A stretch of 64,000 bases of DNA from positions 1 through 64,000 of the forward strand of contig JAHQIW010005374.1 of NCBI GenBank assembly GCA_019055375.1, written 5' to 3'. How positions within the stretch are numbered: position 1 is the first letter of the stretch; every line of letters begins with the position of its first letter. The position numbers and the translations under genes were made by a program. Positions 1 through 12,210 of this stretch are shown one piece after another. The stretch comes from Parelaphostrongylus tenuis. Taxonomy: Eukaryota > Nematoda > Chromadorea > Rhabditida > Metastrongylidae. A model generated the notes under the pieces. The model searched no databases. It was not told where the DNA came from and was given only the letters and a program-made list of their open reading frames with translations.

Positions 1-2760
1 TTAAACGAAAGCGACTTTATGAACTACGCGGCTTGCCAAAGGACAGCCACCGAATATTAGACATCGAGACGCGACTAATGTAAGAATCTCTTCAACGTAA
101 AGAAGACACAATGTAGGTCAATTGAAGAAGGACGTTTCAAAAGAATATCACTGTGGCCGATAGTTGGAGGAATGGCTTTAGGAGAGAATTGTATGTGAGT
201 CGATTTGCAGTGTGATTTTATTAGGTCAGATACCAAAATAACCTTATGTGGAAAATTCGAAAACTTACTAAGTACATCGCATTGATCAGAATCAGATAAA
301 AGACAACCACCGTAAGCGAAAGCCTTGAGATTCAAACTAGGTTAGATGACGTACCAGAAACTCAAGTGTCTCCGTGCTGAGAGGTATACTCTTTCCGACA
401 ATGCGCACTCGGTACTAGAATTGAGTCCCGGTTTTTTACCATCTCAGCCCATTTCTAGGGTATCCTTGCATATGGTCGCATGCTGTTTGCCTAATATTCA
501 GTACAGACTCCGTAAAAGCGTTAATGATGAAGAACATATTAGGAGTACACACAGGGTTATTATCATTGCCACCGTTTCCTCAACGATTTCATAGACAGCA
601 AGGTCCTAATAATGAAATCGATATGAAATTTCGGATTTTCGCGAATGAAACCCTCAAAATCCTTGACCACTATCGCGGGAAAAAGTTCCTTTCTAATCTC
701 ACAAAACCACAAGCATGTGAATGCGGGAGATTCGGAGATAATGGAGTCCAAAATCATTAGACTTTCCATTAGTGGTAATAGTGGGGAGTCTGTGGTAAGT
801 CCTCATCACTTAGATATTGATATAACGAATAAAACACACTGACTATGTCACCCTCTATCGACCGTCTTCGGAAAAAGAATTAAAAAGCATTACCAAACAT
901 TAAATGATGATTGGGTCAGAGTAGCAAAAGCAGTTGGTTTAGAATCATCTCTTATTCCTCATTTACAACTCAATTCGCCAAAGTGTTTTGTCTTATATTT
1001 TCTCACAAAACTTATAATTTATTTCGCGCTGATGATCTCATATCTAACAATCCATCAATACTCAAGGTCAGACCCATCATCAGCTGCGCAAACGGACCTG
1101 CGGATAGAATAGGAGGGTTCCTTGTTCTAATAATATCCCAGTTGTTTAGACACATTCCAGCCTATCTCACTAACACTCAAATGTTCTTAGACCATCTAAG
1201 GAACACACGTCCAAACACTTCGTACGCAACGGAGTGCATCAATGTTAATGCTCTTTATACGAACGTGTCGAGTGACTCTGCATTAATACAATACCAAGGA
1301 GCAATAACATGCACGGTTTGTTGATCCAACTGATGATGGTCCTCATGAGTGCCTAAACTGATCGGTCTTTAGATGGTCCGGAAACTATTTGGCACAAAAG
1401 AGAGGATTGGCCTTGGGTCACCGACTGGCACCAGTTCTTGCTATAGCTTTCATGTCTGAAGTGGAAGCCCCAGTAATTAGTTCCATGCCAATACTCAACT
1501 GTAGATAAATTAATGATTGCTTGTTATCTGTTGCACACAAGAACAGATGTACAAAAGTTTTGAATTGTTGAACGAACAGTCAGAGTACATAAGACTGACC
1601 CGTGGGACGCCTAAAGAAAATTGGCTCTCCTTCCTTAACGTCCAAGTAAAACTATCTGAAAGCGGCTGATATCACTAAGTGGTACCGAAAGCCATGCAAC
1701 AAAAATTCTTTGGTTCATTACCTCTCATCCTGCCCTCGCATACAAAAAGGCGCTCATAGAAAACATGCTCGGTACAGCTGCCTTGCATGTGTATTGAGAG
1801 AGAGTGGAAGGCGGAATACATAGAATAGGCTCGGCAAATAGCCATTTCCAATGGCTATGAAAATGTAGTCCACCGGTATAAGTTTAAAGGAAATCACCTG
1901 CCCCTTAACGAAAACTTCGCCGAAAATAAGATCACGTTTGTGCCCTACTTTTTTACAAATGAAATGAGTATAACTATTAGACGTGTTCGAAAGGCCAGGC
2001 TTGGATGAACCAGTTGCGACGATTGAGATACCGCCGATTAATCTTAAACGTCAGCTATTCCTCAATCGCTTGTACTGCTGTCTATGAAGAACAACAAAGT
2101 GCTTAATTTGTCCTAAGGGTAAAAACGGTGACTGCATAAGTAAGAATACAGTTTACTCAACCTCGTGGTCTAGCCGATGAAACATAATTTTAAACCAAAT
2201 ACCCCACTAGAAGCGCACACGACACGGACACATGAGTGGGTGAGTTCGATGTAAAAGTAAATAACCCTGCGCAAGATCGTAAGACCTCGATGCGCAAGGT
2301 CCATGAGGCGTTTTGGAGCCATTGAAGAATCCCCATAAGGATCGTAAGATGAGTGCCTCCTATCAGGCATGATTGCGGCCATATCTTGGATCGATTTTTA
2401 CGGATCTAAGCCAGGTACACACCTCGTCCATGTAAGACTCAGTGCGGCTGGTCTACATATTTAGTGGATAACATAACAACAGAACGATTAGTCAAATTTA
2501 GCGATTATTTTATGATTTAAAATTCCTCAAATGTCTGCTTTTTTCTACTCTTTTTTTTCTTTCTCCTTTGGTTATAGAAGTGTTTGACTAAACTGATGTA
2601 GCTCAGTTGGACTCTTTGAGGCTCTGAGGAAGGTAAGACTGCCGAAACGTTAGCCGCCGATACGATTTCTGTTGTACCACGTTGTACAAAAAATAAAAGC
2701 GTATTAGCGACCTCGTGTTTGTCGAAGCAAAGATAATCACGGAATAATTCAATCAATTCC
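1..2760 (+). mobile_element. Decayed Penelope-like retroelement (copy A), 5' end outside window
   Basis: Broken frames read as a Penelope-like element in order. An N-terminal region at 1-600 contains GLPKDSHRILDIETRL and, later, a stretch shared with the copy at 9364. Reverse transcriptase follows at about 900-1900, with RPIISCANGPADRIGG, a motif A remnant (NALYTNV), motif B (RGLALGHRLAPVLAIAFM) and a motif C remnant (a stop and Asn where related copies have YIDD). The start of a GIY-YIG endonuclease region lies at 1980-2160 (IEIPPINLKRQ) and a C-terminal tail at 2200-2380 (KVHEAFW). Multiple stops and frameshifts make it inactive. The terminal region holds the hammerhead-like motif listed separately. 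Family assignment rests on the RT plus GIY-YIG order, which is specific to PLEs. Exact ends are uncertain. Confidence 0.8.
2620..2655 (+). ncRNA. Minimal hammerhead-like motif at PLE copy A 3' end
   Basis: Seen: GGCT, CTGAGGA, AGG..GCC stem II, GAAA, CGTT, AGCC. GGCT and AGCC pair as stem I. Stem III would be tiny (ACGT), as in the minimal hammerheads known from Penelope-like elements. Position 7 of a hammerhead core is variable, so CTGAGGA is compatible with it. Activity is not implied. Confidence 0.5.
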
Positions 2761-2889
2761 AGGTTAATCGATAGTCGGTCTTGGGAAAAGTTGATTTATG
2801 TAAACGAATGTTCCGATTCTACAAAACACTAACAGCGAGACACAGTTTATTTTAATCCTCTTTACAAAATGGAACGTGATTATAGAAAG

Positions 2890-3025
2890 TCATGGATTAT
2901 TGCTTCCGCTTTCCTTGAAGCGTTGAAGCTCAAGTTCCCGTTCGATCAGTTGGAGTTCCGCTATGGCGAAAACTAATCTTCCTTCTTGCATACTCGAATT
3001 TCTGATATTGCGCAGAGGACCAGCA
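2890..3025 (-). CDS. Possible alternative last exon of the HP1-like gene
   Basis: A strong acceptor (CCCTCACAG) opens a 136-nt frame ending in TGA. It encodes a helix-prone stretch including FAIAELQLIERELELQ. It could join the exon at 3125-3214 if that exon is read in a different frame, one that contains the pair CRWCGEDL. Phase 0 splicing from the chromoshadow exon instead ends at the TGA at 3125-3127. It may be an alternative 3' exon or part of a separate downstream gene. No function is assigned. Confidence 0.35.
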
Positions 3026-3124
3026 CTGTGAGGGCTAGATTAAATGAAAGAGAAAGAATTGTTATCCAATTTATAGATTATTATGTAATAATATAAGAGT
3101 TGAACCTTACACTACGCCATAACG

Positions 3125-6100
3125 TCAAATTCCGTCAGATCTTCTCCACACCAGCGACAACGCAATACCCTTCCGATCGCTGCCCTTTGCGGCACAAAAG
3201 TAGTCATAGAGTTCCTGAAGTCAAAAAAAATTGTTATTCTAACGAGGGCCAAAATAACTATGCGATGATTTGGTGATTAATACAGCAGAAACTAAACGTT
3301 TTCAATGCCCATAGCTAATGACTAAATGAGAGCACTGTATTTTTCTACAAGTGTTTTTTATTTTGAAAATAACAACAGTGGTCCTAAGATAAATACTATA
3401 ATGAAACTTTAAACCAACCTTGGGTGCGTTGTTATGAATTTCCCGCAAGGGGATGTATTGGCCAATAACACTTCCATCTGGGCGCACAAAGATAACAACA
3501 CCAACAACTTTTCCAGTTATTGGATGTTTCATCACTAGGCTAACTTTCACGGCCTGAAAATGCTGCAATAAAAAATCGGATAACGAAACCAGAATCAAAG
3601 AATTGTTTCATAGCAAAACCTTGTATCCTCTGACGAATCCGTCTGATTTTCCGGAGACGTATCTGAATCCGTAGTGTGTATCGTCTCCCTCAAAAGCAAA
3701 TTTATTAGAAACAGAATAATTGAATAAAAAGCGCAAAAATGCTTGGTAATTGTAGACAAAATTGAAGAAAGAGCTGTGCTTACTTCACCATTGCTTGGGC
3801 AGAAGTTTGTCTTGGAGCCTTTAACAAAGTGATCTGGAAGTTCTGGGTGTATACTCATGTTTTATTTATTTCAAATTAAAGAATAATCTAGAAGCACAGT
3901 AAGTTCAGGATGATTATTATAATTTTTATCTCAGTGTTGAACATGAGCGAGGTTTTCATTGTTCTTCTTCAGAACAACTTTCTGATAGACGGAGAATGAA
4001 GGCATAAGAAAATATTGTTATGATGATGACAGCTTTTAGGACATGTACAAAACTGTCACGAAAGTGAGATTTTACTGAGGAATAAAATTATATTTCCATG
4101 AAACTGCTGCTCTCTATTGGCCTTTGCGCCATCATCAGCTGAGTCAAAGAAATCTGAAAAGCTCGTGACCACTTTGTAGTTCGATTGTTTGGCTTTCTTA
4201 CTTTCTTCACAATGAATGAAATCGAACTCTAATCATTAATGTACATTAATATGCCTTCTTCATCAACGTTTCTGAATCGCTTTTTATGAATTGTAAACTT
4301 TTTGCTTTGCTGATGTGTTTGTTACAAATGGCAATTTTGATAACACGCTCCAGTAGCCCTTCGCTGGACGAATGTTATCCTTTTACGTTCTAATACTTTT
4401 ATTTTTCCTTTCTCAATTGATTGAAGTTTAAAATGAGATTTTATAGTTTATCTATAGTTTGAAAGTAAGATTTTGATGGTGGGAACAAAGTGTAGCTATT
4501 CATCAACAGTTATGCTATGATATTTTTCTACGCTACCTGCCACTACATCTTCATGTGCGGGTCCCGGTATGCCTAGCGTATAACTTATTTTCTCGTAAGC
4601 ACCGTCTCGAACGTCTTCGCTCATTTCATGCGTTGTCCCAGCGGTTGCTTGTGAAATTCGCCTTTCTTCTGAATATTATAGAATGTTAATCGTGTTAAAT
4701 ATCACTTCATTTTAAAGACACCTAAGTCAAAACGTTCCTACGTGATTGCAAGAGTGTGGAGTGGCCGAGTCTACTTTATGCTTACTAATATCCTGCGTGA
4801 ACAATCAATCGCCTACAGCCCTTCACGCAGTGATTCTTTTTCATATACTTACCCACTTGCACACTTGGACGGTTCGTCTTCACGAAGTGTGCAAAGCCCA
4901 ACACATTTTCCGTTTTTCCATATTGATCAGATATAAAGAACCTTTTTGAAAGAAAGAGCTTAAGAAAATTGGTTATTTAAGTCACAGCTTGAAATCTCAA
5001 CTAGGAACTGATTTCTTCAAAAACTGACAAAGGAATGGAATTTTTCGAATGTACTACCGCTTTTTTCATGACAGCATCGGTTGCAGACGATAGCATATTT
5101 CAGTCTGATGAACTGAATTGAATAAATGCAACCTGCGAATGTCAGGCCTTTACTGGTTATTCGCGAGAATAAGTAAATTGAAGAGACCAGAGCACAGACA
5201 ATGACAGTTTCCCCAGTCAAGCAAAGTCAGCCCAATACACTGATCCTTCCTTGGAGACGGCGTTTGCAGGATGAAATTGAGTTTTGGAAAACGATTTGCG
5301 TGAATTCTCACCGCCTGCTCTCTGGCTCTGTACCTAGAAATAGGAAATCAAACGAAACTGACTAGTAAAGAGATAACTACTGCAAAACATACGTTGGCGT
5401 CTTCCACTCTAGATGTGCTCGGACTCAGCGCCTATAAAGAGAGTATAGATATTGCTTAAAATTCGCATTCAGTTTATTTTTAAACAACAAAGATCTACAA
5501 TAGTAAAACTACCAATATCTTGACTCTTCCACGGTTGGTTTATTTTTTCCATCTCACTGTGAGGAAGATCATCTCATCACATGCTGGTTTGACTTGATGG
5601 AAGGAATTATAACTAAGATAATGTGTGAAAATACACCTGTTTTCTTTCCATCGATTTCCCTTGCCGCCTTCGCTGGCTTCCTTCCTGGTATTTTTTCAGT
5701 CGCCGTTTTGCTTTGCTTTTCGTACCGATCAAACTTCCTAATTAGCTCAGGGCACTTCTGAATGAAAGACGAGTAAAACTACTGAGCATTGATACAACGT
5801 GTTATTAACCATCTAAATAACGGGAAAATAATATGCAATACAAGGATAACTTAAGTAGACACAATTCTGCGGAACGTTTTCCCAAAAATGCAAAAAACCG
5901 CACCATGTCATCCTCGTGGACGAAATTTTCGGGATCGGATGATATCGGGTATCCAACCCATTTGACGTGATATACGTTGGAACCATCGTCCTTGTCTTGT
6001 GAAAGTAAACACAAATATATAAAATATAGGACAATGATTATTGCATGAAAATGAAGCTCACCTTATAGTTGATACCTACCACCCAATGCTCAGATCTAAG

Positions 6101-7591
6101 CCTCTAATAAGAGCTGGCGTCAAAACATGTCGGCCAATGTGTCTTCAGTACTCTTGGTCAAAAGTCTCACATGACATAGTTTTTGTAAAACTGGTGGAAT
6201 GTTTTTCCAACTCATTGATCAGTAAATACCCTTGTTGAGGTAGGCAATGCAGAGCGTTACTGATCAGCAACCATTTCGTGCAGAAAGACAGTTTTGTGCA
6301 GATTAAGAAGCACAAAACACAGTTTTTGCTTTGAAGAGTAGCACATTGGGTTCTGCTCGCTGTTGGGATTTGCTTGACAACGTATCGTCCTTTTCTGGAT
6401 AGAGGGTCGCGCGTTTGACATTCAGAGGATTTTGCTCTCTATCGGGTCTTGCTCATTGGCTCTTGTTCATGTCTTCCTCCATAACTTTAATATTCTATCA
6501 TAAACAGTGGCGTTTCTGATCTTTGATTGTTACTGAAGGCCGACTTTGAACTTGCTCACTCATTGACATGACACGAGTGGATTGTTGTTATGTGAACGCA
6601 CTTATAAAATCTTTTCATGAGTTTTGGTGTTAGAGCAATAAACGCTAGATTCAGTACTATTTATGGATCGGTGGTTTTTATTCCATAGGCATAATCTGTG
6701 TGATTTTTACATTGAAGCTGTTTTTTAGAAAAGTCCCCATAGAGCGCTGTTAGAGTAAGAAGAAAATCATGTTTCGCACTCGAAGTGATTACCTCTTTGG
6801 CTGAACCTTACAGCGTCTATTCGATATTGTGAAAATCAGAATAATTTCGTACCTATAGGAAGATAGAACAAATCCTCTTCAATAGTCTTCATATAGAAAA
6901 CCTAAAAATTTTCCGAAAAAGGTGAGAAACTCCCAAATAAGTAGGGAAAATCGCGCGACTCTCGAATGACACGCTCTTTCGAGGCGGTAATTAAAATCGC
7001 TGGTTACAATATACTTAATTGAAAATTTCTTCTAACCGGAAAAAGGCCCAGGCTTTTGTACAAGAAGTGCAGAGAAGATTTGGTTTTGACGTTTGAAAGT
7101 TGCGAACTTTTTCCTTTGTTCTAGATAGCTAAATAAACCTGCCATAAAGTTTAAGAGACGAGCTAACTACTTCGAGTAAGAAACGTGATTTTCTTCTTGT
7201 TCTGACAGGCTCTATGCGTTTCAGAATCCAGTTTGAGCAACTGAATTTTCGAAAATTGGGCTGTCAAGTATCTATCAGCAATCCATGTCTAGTATTACAA
7301 TTGATGTTCATTTCCCTGACACCAAATTTGATGAGAAAACTTATTGTAAGAGAGAGACTGAAATTAATCCAAAGACGCCTTTGAGAAATAGCAGTAGACG
7401 ATATCAGCTTCAAAAGGAAATTCTATTATAAGAAAATAAGCAAAATAAAACAACTTACGATCCGATCGAGAATCCTCTCTACCTCGTACAGGCCTCTGCA
7501 AAAGCAATACAATCTGAGAAGTGTAAAAAAAATCAGGGCAAGAATTTGCTACTTACTCAGCCCAATCATCTGGCGAAGTGTTCCCTTCCAT
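3125..7591 (-). CDS. HP1-like heterochromatin protein (chromodomain plus chromoshadow domain), multi-exon
   Basis: Exons read on the minus strand are 7557-7591 (ATG), 7459-7495, 5904-5990, 5637-5757, a doubtful linker at 5513-5556, 5393-5431, 5312-5333, 3784-3842, 3620-3688, 3419-3553 and 3125-3214 (stop TGA). Phases agree for exons 1-4 and from 5431 onward. Residues 13-70 form a chromodomain: [41 protein letters not shown]. Cage residues Tyr15, Trp35 and Tyr38 match the three that hold methyl-lysine (H3K9me in HP1). A basic hinge follows. The C-terminus reads as a chromoshadow domain: [41 protein letters not shown]. This is the dimerisation and PxVxL-binding module in HP1 proteins. The role is inferred to be heterochromatin binding in the nucleus. 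The 44-nt linker exon gives a stop in the only length-compatible frame, so the hinge needs transcript data. The final exon is also open in another frame. Confidence 0.72.
4840..4930 (+). repeat. Dispersed short repeat (copy 1 of 3)
   Basis: The segment around GGACGGTTCGTCTTCACGAA, followed by CCCAACACATTTTCC, recurs in diverged form at about 38455-38520 and 47090-47150. It lies in the long intron (3843-5311) of the HP1-like gene. Nothing else is recognised in that intron. The family is unknown. Confidence 0.45.
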
Positions 7592-8599
7592 GGTTACTGC
7601 TTGAAAACAATTGATAATTAGGTGTATCCTAAATTCATATCGATTGCAAAGTGATCGTCTGGAAATTCGCTACAGACAGGCGACAGGCAAGATAGAATCA
7701 CAATGATGTAATTTCCGTCCACCTAATCTCAACTATCTTTGCGACCTGTGAGGGATAAACAAACGTGAAGCTACGCCGTTTCATCACTTCGTAGCTTAGA
7801 ATATAAACAAATTGGAAAAAGATACGGATATGCAGAAATTCGGAGTAATTGTGGATATTGCGTTAAGAAATCAAAATTTGTCAATATCGACGACGAACGT
7901 TTTTTGGAGTATAAGAAGCCCTTTACGACACAAGGTTTTTCCATTCTGGTTTTTTATCAATACTGAAGAGAATATTGACCATGAAAATTGACAAAAAAAA
8001 ATTTTTTGTCTTCACTTTAAACGATTTTCTGTATGATGTGTGTTGAGTCAAAGTTTGCCAGCTCGGTACGGCTGCTGCAGACCTCGAACATGGGTAATTA
8101 GGGATTTAAACATATAAGTGGTTTGAACAAGATAACGAAGGAATGAATGGGTTAAGATGACCAAAATGATGCATATGAGTATTGAAAGTGAGATTATACA
8201 CGACCTCGTGATGGCTGTTAGGGCATGTACGGAACGAATGACATAAGCGAATACAATTTAACGTAGAAAAGCAAAACCAAGGTGGTAGCACAAGAAAAGA
8301 TGGGCACAAATGTCTGCGCGAATAGATAGTTCGTCTGTGTACAGTCTTGGAAAAGCTTTTCTTGTATGAATTTGTGACAACGGGCATATTCAGTACGTTG
8401 GAAGACCGACCGCTGGCACATAGAGACTACTATTAGACTCTTAGTGTCGAGCTGACATCTTCATATTGACTGTGCATCTGTGATTGAAGTTGTACAAGCA
8501 ATTACACTTCTCAATCAATTGTAAGTGGCTGTAGCTAACAGAAATACAGGGCAGTGACATAAAAAACTCGTACGACGTTGGTACCTTCTTTCTTTTCCT
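7592..8599. other. Upstream region of HP1-like gene, no gene seen
   Basis: AT-rich sequence without convincing exons. An AG (TTTTCAAG) 11 nt before the HP1-like ATG could serve as a trans-splice acceptor. Short ORFs at 8106-8421 look like chance frames. Confidence 0.4.
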
Positions 8600-9350
8600 C
8601 AAAACTCTATGGCTAACGTTTCGGCGGCAACGCCTTCATCACAGCCTAGACGCATATATCATACCATATCTGATTATTCGGTTAATATTTCGCCTACGTC
8701 AAGAAATGTAGTAGAAGAGAAATCAACAGTCTTAGTCATTTTGAGAAACTCCACCTTGTTTACTTTTAGCGAGACCATTTTGTTATGTAGTCTCTTTCAG
8801 AAATGTGAATTTGAACGTTCAAAAATGTAATTCAGTTCTCCCTAGGTTTCTTCCGTGTAGACTTAATGTGTTCTCGCTGCCTCTTAAAAAAATCAAAACA
8901 CATGTCCACCTCCTCCTGTGTCGAGCAGATGACAAGACAATCATCTATGTATCGAGAGTGGAGTAATGGACCACGACTGAGAACTGGAGCTTCCACATTG
9001 GACATAAAAGCAATGGCAAGGCATGGAACCAATCGTTGCGCCACTGCCAGCCCTCTCATTTGTGCGAAATATTTTCCCGACCGCCTAAAGATTGAACAAC
9101 TCAGGCGCTCCCGCAAAAGAGTCATGAGTTGTTGAACTGACATGCCAACATATTATTCTACTCCATTTTCTACCAGCAACTCGTGAATTGCTTGTAGTGC
9201 GGAGTGTTCGAAACGTTCGTGTAAAGAGCAGTAACATCGAACGATTCCATTACATACGCTTGATGGCTGTGCACTAGGTGTTCTAGGAAAATAATGGTGT
9301 TAGGTAGATGCGTAACAAAGCGTTAGTTAACCGCGTTGTAATGCAAAAGT
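8600..9350 (-). mobile_element. Penelope-like element fragment (RT and 3' end), copy B
   Basis: Minus-strand frames give RT motif A (SFDVTALYTNVSN), motif B (RGLAVAQRLVPCLAIAFM) and motif C (YIDDCLVICS), followed by the conserved REHIKSTRKKP region at 8835-8865. The frame is 103 codons long at 8832-9143. Downstream, at 8600-8830, is a terminal piece that is an inverted match of 10320-10450. The endonuclease part is missing. It is head-to-head with the next fragment. Confidence 0.8.
8611..8646 (-). ncRNA. Minimal hammerhead-like motif (PLE copy B)
   Basis: Minus strand: GGCT, GTGATGA, AGGC..GCC, GAAA, CGTT, AGCC. Stem I (GGCT/AGCC) and stem II (GGC/GCC) pair. C3 is replaced by G, which should abolish cleavage. 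Confidence 0.45.
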
Positions 9351-9359
9351 AGAAAGACT

Positions 9360-10510
9360 AGGTTTGGAACAACAGAGATTGGCATTACCACCACATTCTT
9401 TTCCAAGAACGTTCTTCAGACAGCAACAACCTGACATTGAAATTGACTCGATTTTCCGTCTTCGTACACTAAATAGGTACCGATCGAAAGAACTGATTCG
9501 AACTCAATTCAGGAGCAAAAACATGGCATGCGCCAGGTTGCATTGCGCGAGATCGTTATTGTAGTGATAAAGATAAGGATTTTGTAGTTATTTCTCGTCA
9601 GTGGATGTTGAAATAACAGAAAAAACATCTTCAGTTACCCTTTATCGATCATCCACTGAGGAGGAAAATACATAAAACCGAAAGTTAATTAGAGGATGGG
9701 TCAAAATGGCAAGAGCAGGTGGTGTACAACATTCGATAATCCGTCAACTTGAGAATGATTTACCAACCTGTCACGTTCTACATACACATTCATCAAAATA
9801 CATAAACGTCGCCAATTCGTTCGGAATCGCCTGTACGACCGTTTGTGTAAGAGTGACAATTGTAAAGTATGCCCTAATGTTAGAGAAGGAGATCGCGTGA
9901 CTTCTGGTACAATATATCTGATCTCGTGCACAACTTGTGGCGATGAATACATTGGCTAGACAGGAAGACCACTTTGGATCCGTGGCAAAGAACACTTAGA
10001 TGGGAAAGACAACAGCAAAACAAGTAAGCCTTTGGGGGCAAACAAAGTGGAAAAACATGACGATACGGGCTTTGATGTGGCAATGAAAATCCTGAGACAA
10101 GAATCAAAAACATAGACGCAAAAAACCCTTGAGGTTTTTTGGATAAACCGCAGAAGACCAGAAATGAATAGCAGGGGAATGCTTAAACATAACAAGTGAT
10201 ACGGCACCTTATCTCAAATTCACCTTCTAATCTGAGTGTGGTAGATTTTGTAAATTGTGCCACACTAGACTGGTGACAGCTCTTCGCGAAAGTAAACAAG
10301 GTGGAGTTTTTTTAGAACAACTAGACTGATGATTTCTTTCCTACTATATTTTTCATGCTTGCAATATTAACCGAATAATCATATATGGTATCAAATATAC
10401 ATCCAGGCTCTAGCGAAGGCGTTTCCGCCGAAACATTAGCCATCGAGTTTAAGGAAAAGGAAGAAAGTACCAACTTCGTGCAAATCTTAAATAAAGAAAA
10501 GTACAATTCG
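9360..10510 (+). mobile_element. Penelope-like element with N-terminal piece and GIY-YIG endonuclease, RT deleted
   Basis: 9364-9564 matches the N-terminal stretch of copy A (compare LALPPHSFPRTFFRQQ with LSLPPFPQRFHRQQ). 9750-10120 encodes the GIY-YIG module: NRLYDRLCKS-type start, then GTIYLISCTTCGDEYIG, a stop, GRPLWIRGKEHLDG. The tail TQKTLEVFWINRRRPEMN follows. RT is absent between these parts, so this is an internally deleted copy. The 3' terminal region at 10320-10450 carries a hammerhead-like motif. Confidence 0.8.
10406..10441 (+). ncRNA. Minimal hammerhead-like motif (degenerate)
   Basis: GGCT, CTAGCGA, AGGC..GCC, GAAA, CATT, AGCC. Stems I and II are kept. The core has lost GA at positions 5-6. 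Confidence 0.4.
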
Positions 10511-10724
10511 TGACAAATTTTGCATTTCTTCAACCATGCCGAGGTTTGGAGATAGTTGAACTTGCAAGTAACATGAAAGCTGTTTGAAATTTTTGGCAGT
10601 TAGAGTCTGTTATAATCTGTAATCCAGCGGGTACAAAACTACAGTAACTTTACAGATTTAAGCCCTCCCAGAGATATAATACATAACATCAATTCAATGT
10701 CGCTCGGAATCTCGAGAACATTTT

Positions 10725-11220
10725 TTTACTGCCCTAACGCATGCAGCAGAAACCTGGTCGCTACGTAAGCAGGATGAAGGATCAGTTGACGTTACTGAAC
10801 GCGCAGTCAAAAGGTCGATGCTAGGAGCATCTTGTATCCCACGAATCAGAGAAAGGTTCCGAAGTTCCGACCTACGTCAACGATTGAAGATCGGAGGCGC
10901 TGTTCTATACGCCAAGACATTGAAAATAAGGTGGGACGGACGCGATGCGCTTCAACGACAACCGATGGACGAGAGCCGTCACAGACTGGATTCTTCGGGA
11001 CATCAAGCGCACTACAGGAAGACCACCGACCCACTGGTACAATTTCTTTGCGAAAGGTATAGAAGAAAAACATGATCCTCAGCGAATCCTTAGAGCGAGG
11101 AGGACCCACTGGGCCACTCTTGCACGGGATAGGGAAAAATGTAAGTGTTGTTGGTACCCGCTCGAGTCACATGAGGATCAGCGGGACGACAGGTGACACA
11201 GGTGATGTCTCGGGATCACC
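10725..11220 (+). pseudogene. RTE-clade retrotransposon, C-terminal fragment
   Basis: Frames shift repeatedly but align with the 218-residue RTE frame at 18395: ETWSLRKQDE, RAVKRSMLGAS, then RRTHWATLARDREK near 11100-11140. It is 5' truncated, and frameshifts near 10940 break the MRFNDNRWTRAVT block. Inactive. Confidence 0.75.
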
Positions 11221-11224
11221 ATCT

Positions 11225-12210
11225 TCAAGAGCTGCTTAACGATCGATGCAGTTGATCAGTACGAATGATGCGTTCTATTACTAGTTGAAAGGAAGTTCTT
11301 TCCTCTGATCAGCCCCACTATAGATTTGTTGCCGACGACTTAAACGCCGTGATAGGAAAGGCGAGCCCAGGCAATTACCGCATCTTTACGGATTAGGAGG
11401 AAGACACGGTAACAGAGGCAGTCTTGGAGGACCTTTCTTTCTAGCAGGCCTCTTCAATGAAAAGTCATTTCCTTGAAGGTGAAGACTATCCCGTGTCCCT
11501 AGGATTCAACAAAGGTACGATACATGCATGATAGACCATATTCCCATGAACACAAAATGGTGCTCAGTGACACATCTGTAGTCCCATCACCTCGTTTAGC
11601 TCTGATCACTGCCTACTTCAGGCCCGAAATTCGACCAGCCAAAAGCTATTGTAGCCCATAAGCCATAAGCCCAACTTATTTATAATGAGTCACCCAAAAC
11701 CAGGGACATACAGATATTACCGATGATAAAGAAGATTTGACCATCTTACAAGCTTATTTCTGAAAGATCTAACACTAAAATCGAGGTCACCGTCAGCTCC
11801 TCAAACAAGGAAATCAGATAGCAATGCCATTAGCACAAAAATTCCGACAAAAATCAATGATTGATCCTAACGCAGCACACTGATCATGGGTGTCATTAAG
11901 TGTTACTGCAAAATGTCTTTTCAGAAGGATCTACGACGGTAAAGGCGTAGGAGACTGTTGAAAGCATCACAAAAAAGTCTACCGAGAATTGCCGTCGCGA
12001 CGTGTGCGAATAAATGTTTCGCCATCAGCCCTGACCAACAAGGGTGGAATCACTGGCACCTCACGTCATCATATAAAATTGACAACGGAAAGCAATCAAC
12101 CATTTTTGTTTTATAACCCCCCTACCAACACCAAACTCGTTCTAAAAAAAGAGCTGAATTTTTGTCCTCTAAGGTTCAAGTTGCGACAGAAAGCATGAAA
12201 AAAGCACAGC
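11225..12210 (+). pseudogene. RTE-clade retrotransposon, apurinic-like endonuclease fragment
   Basis: Broken plus-strand frames contain YRFVADDLNAVIGKASPGNYRI and SSDHCLLQARNS. These correspond to the GDFNA and SDH motifs of the RTE endonuclease. The following linker includes ICSPITSFSSDH and a basic LRR-rich stretch. It lies directly 3' of the C-terminal fragment of another RTE copy, in the same orientation. Inactive. Confidence 0.65.
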
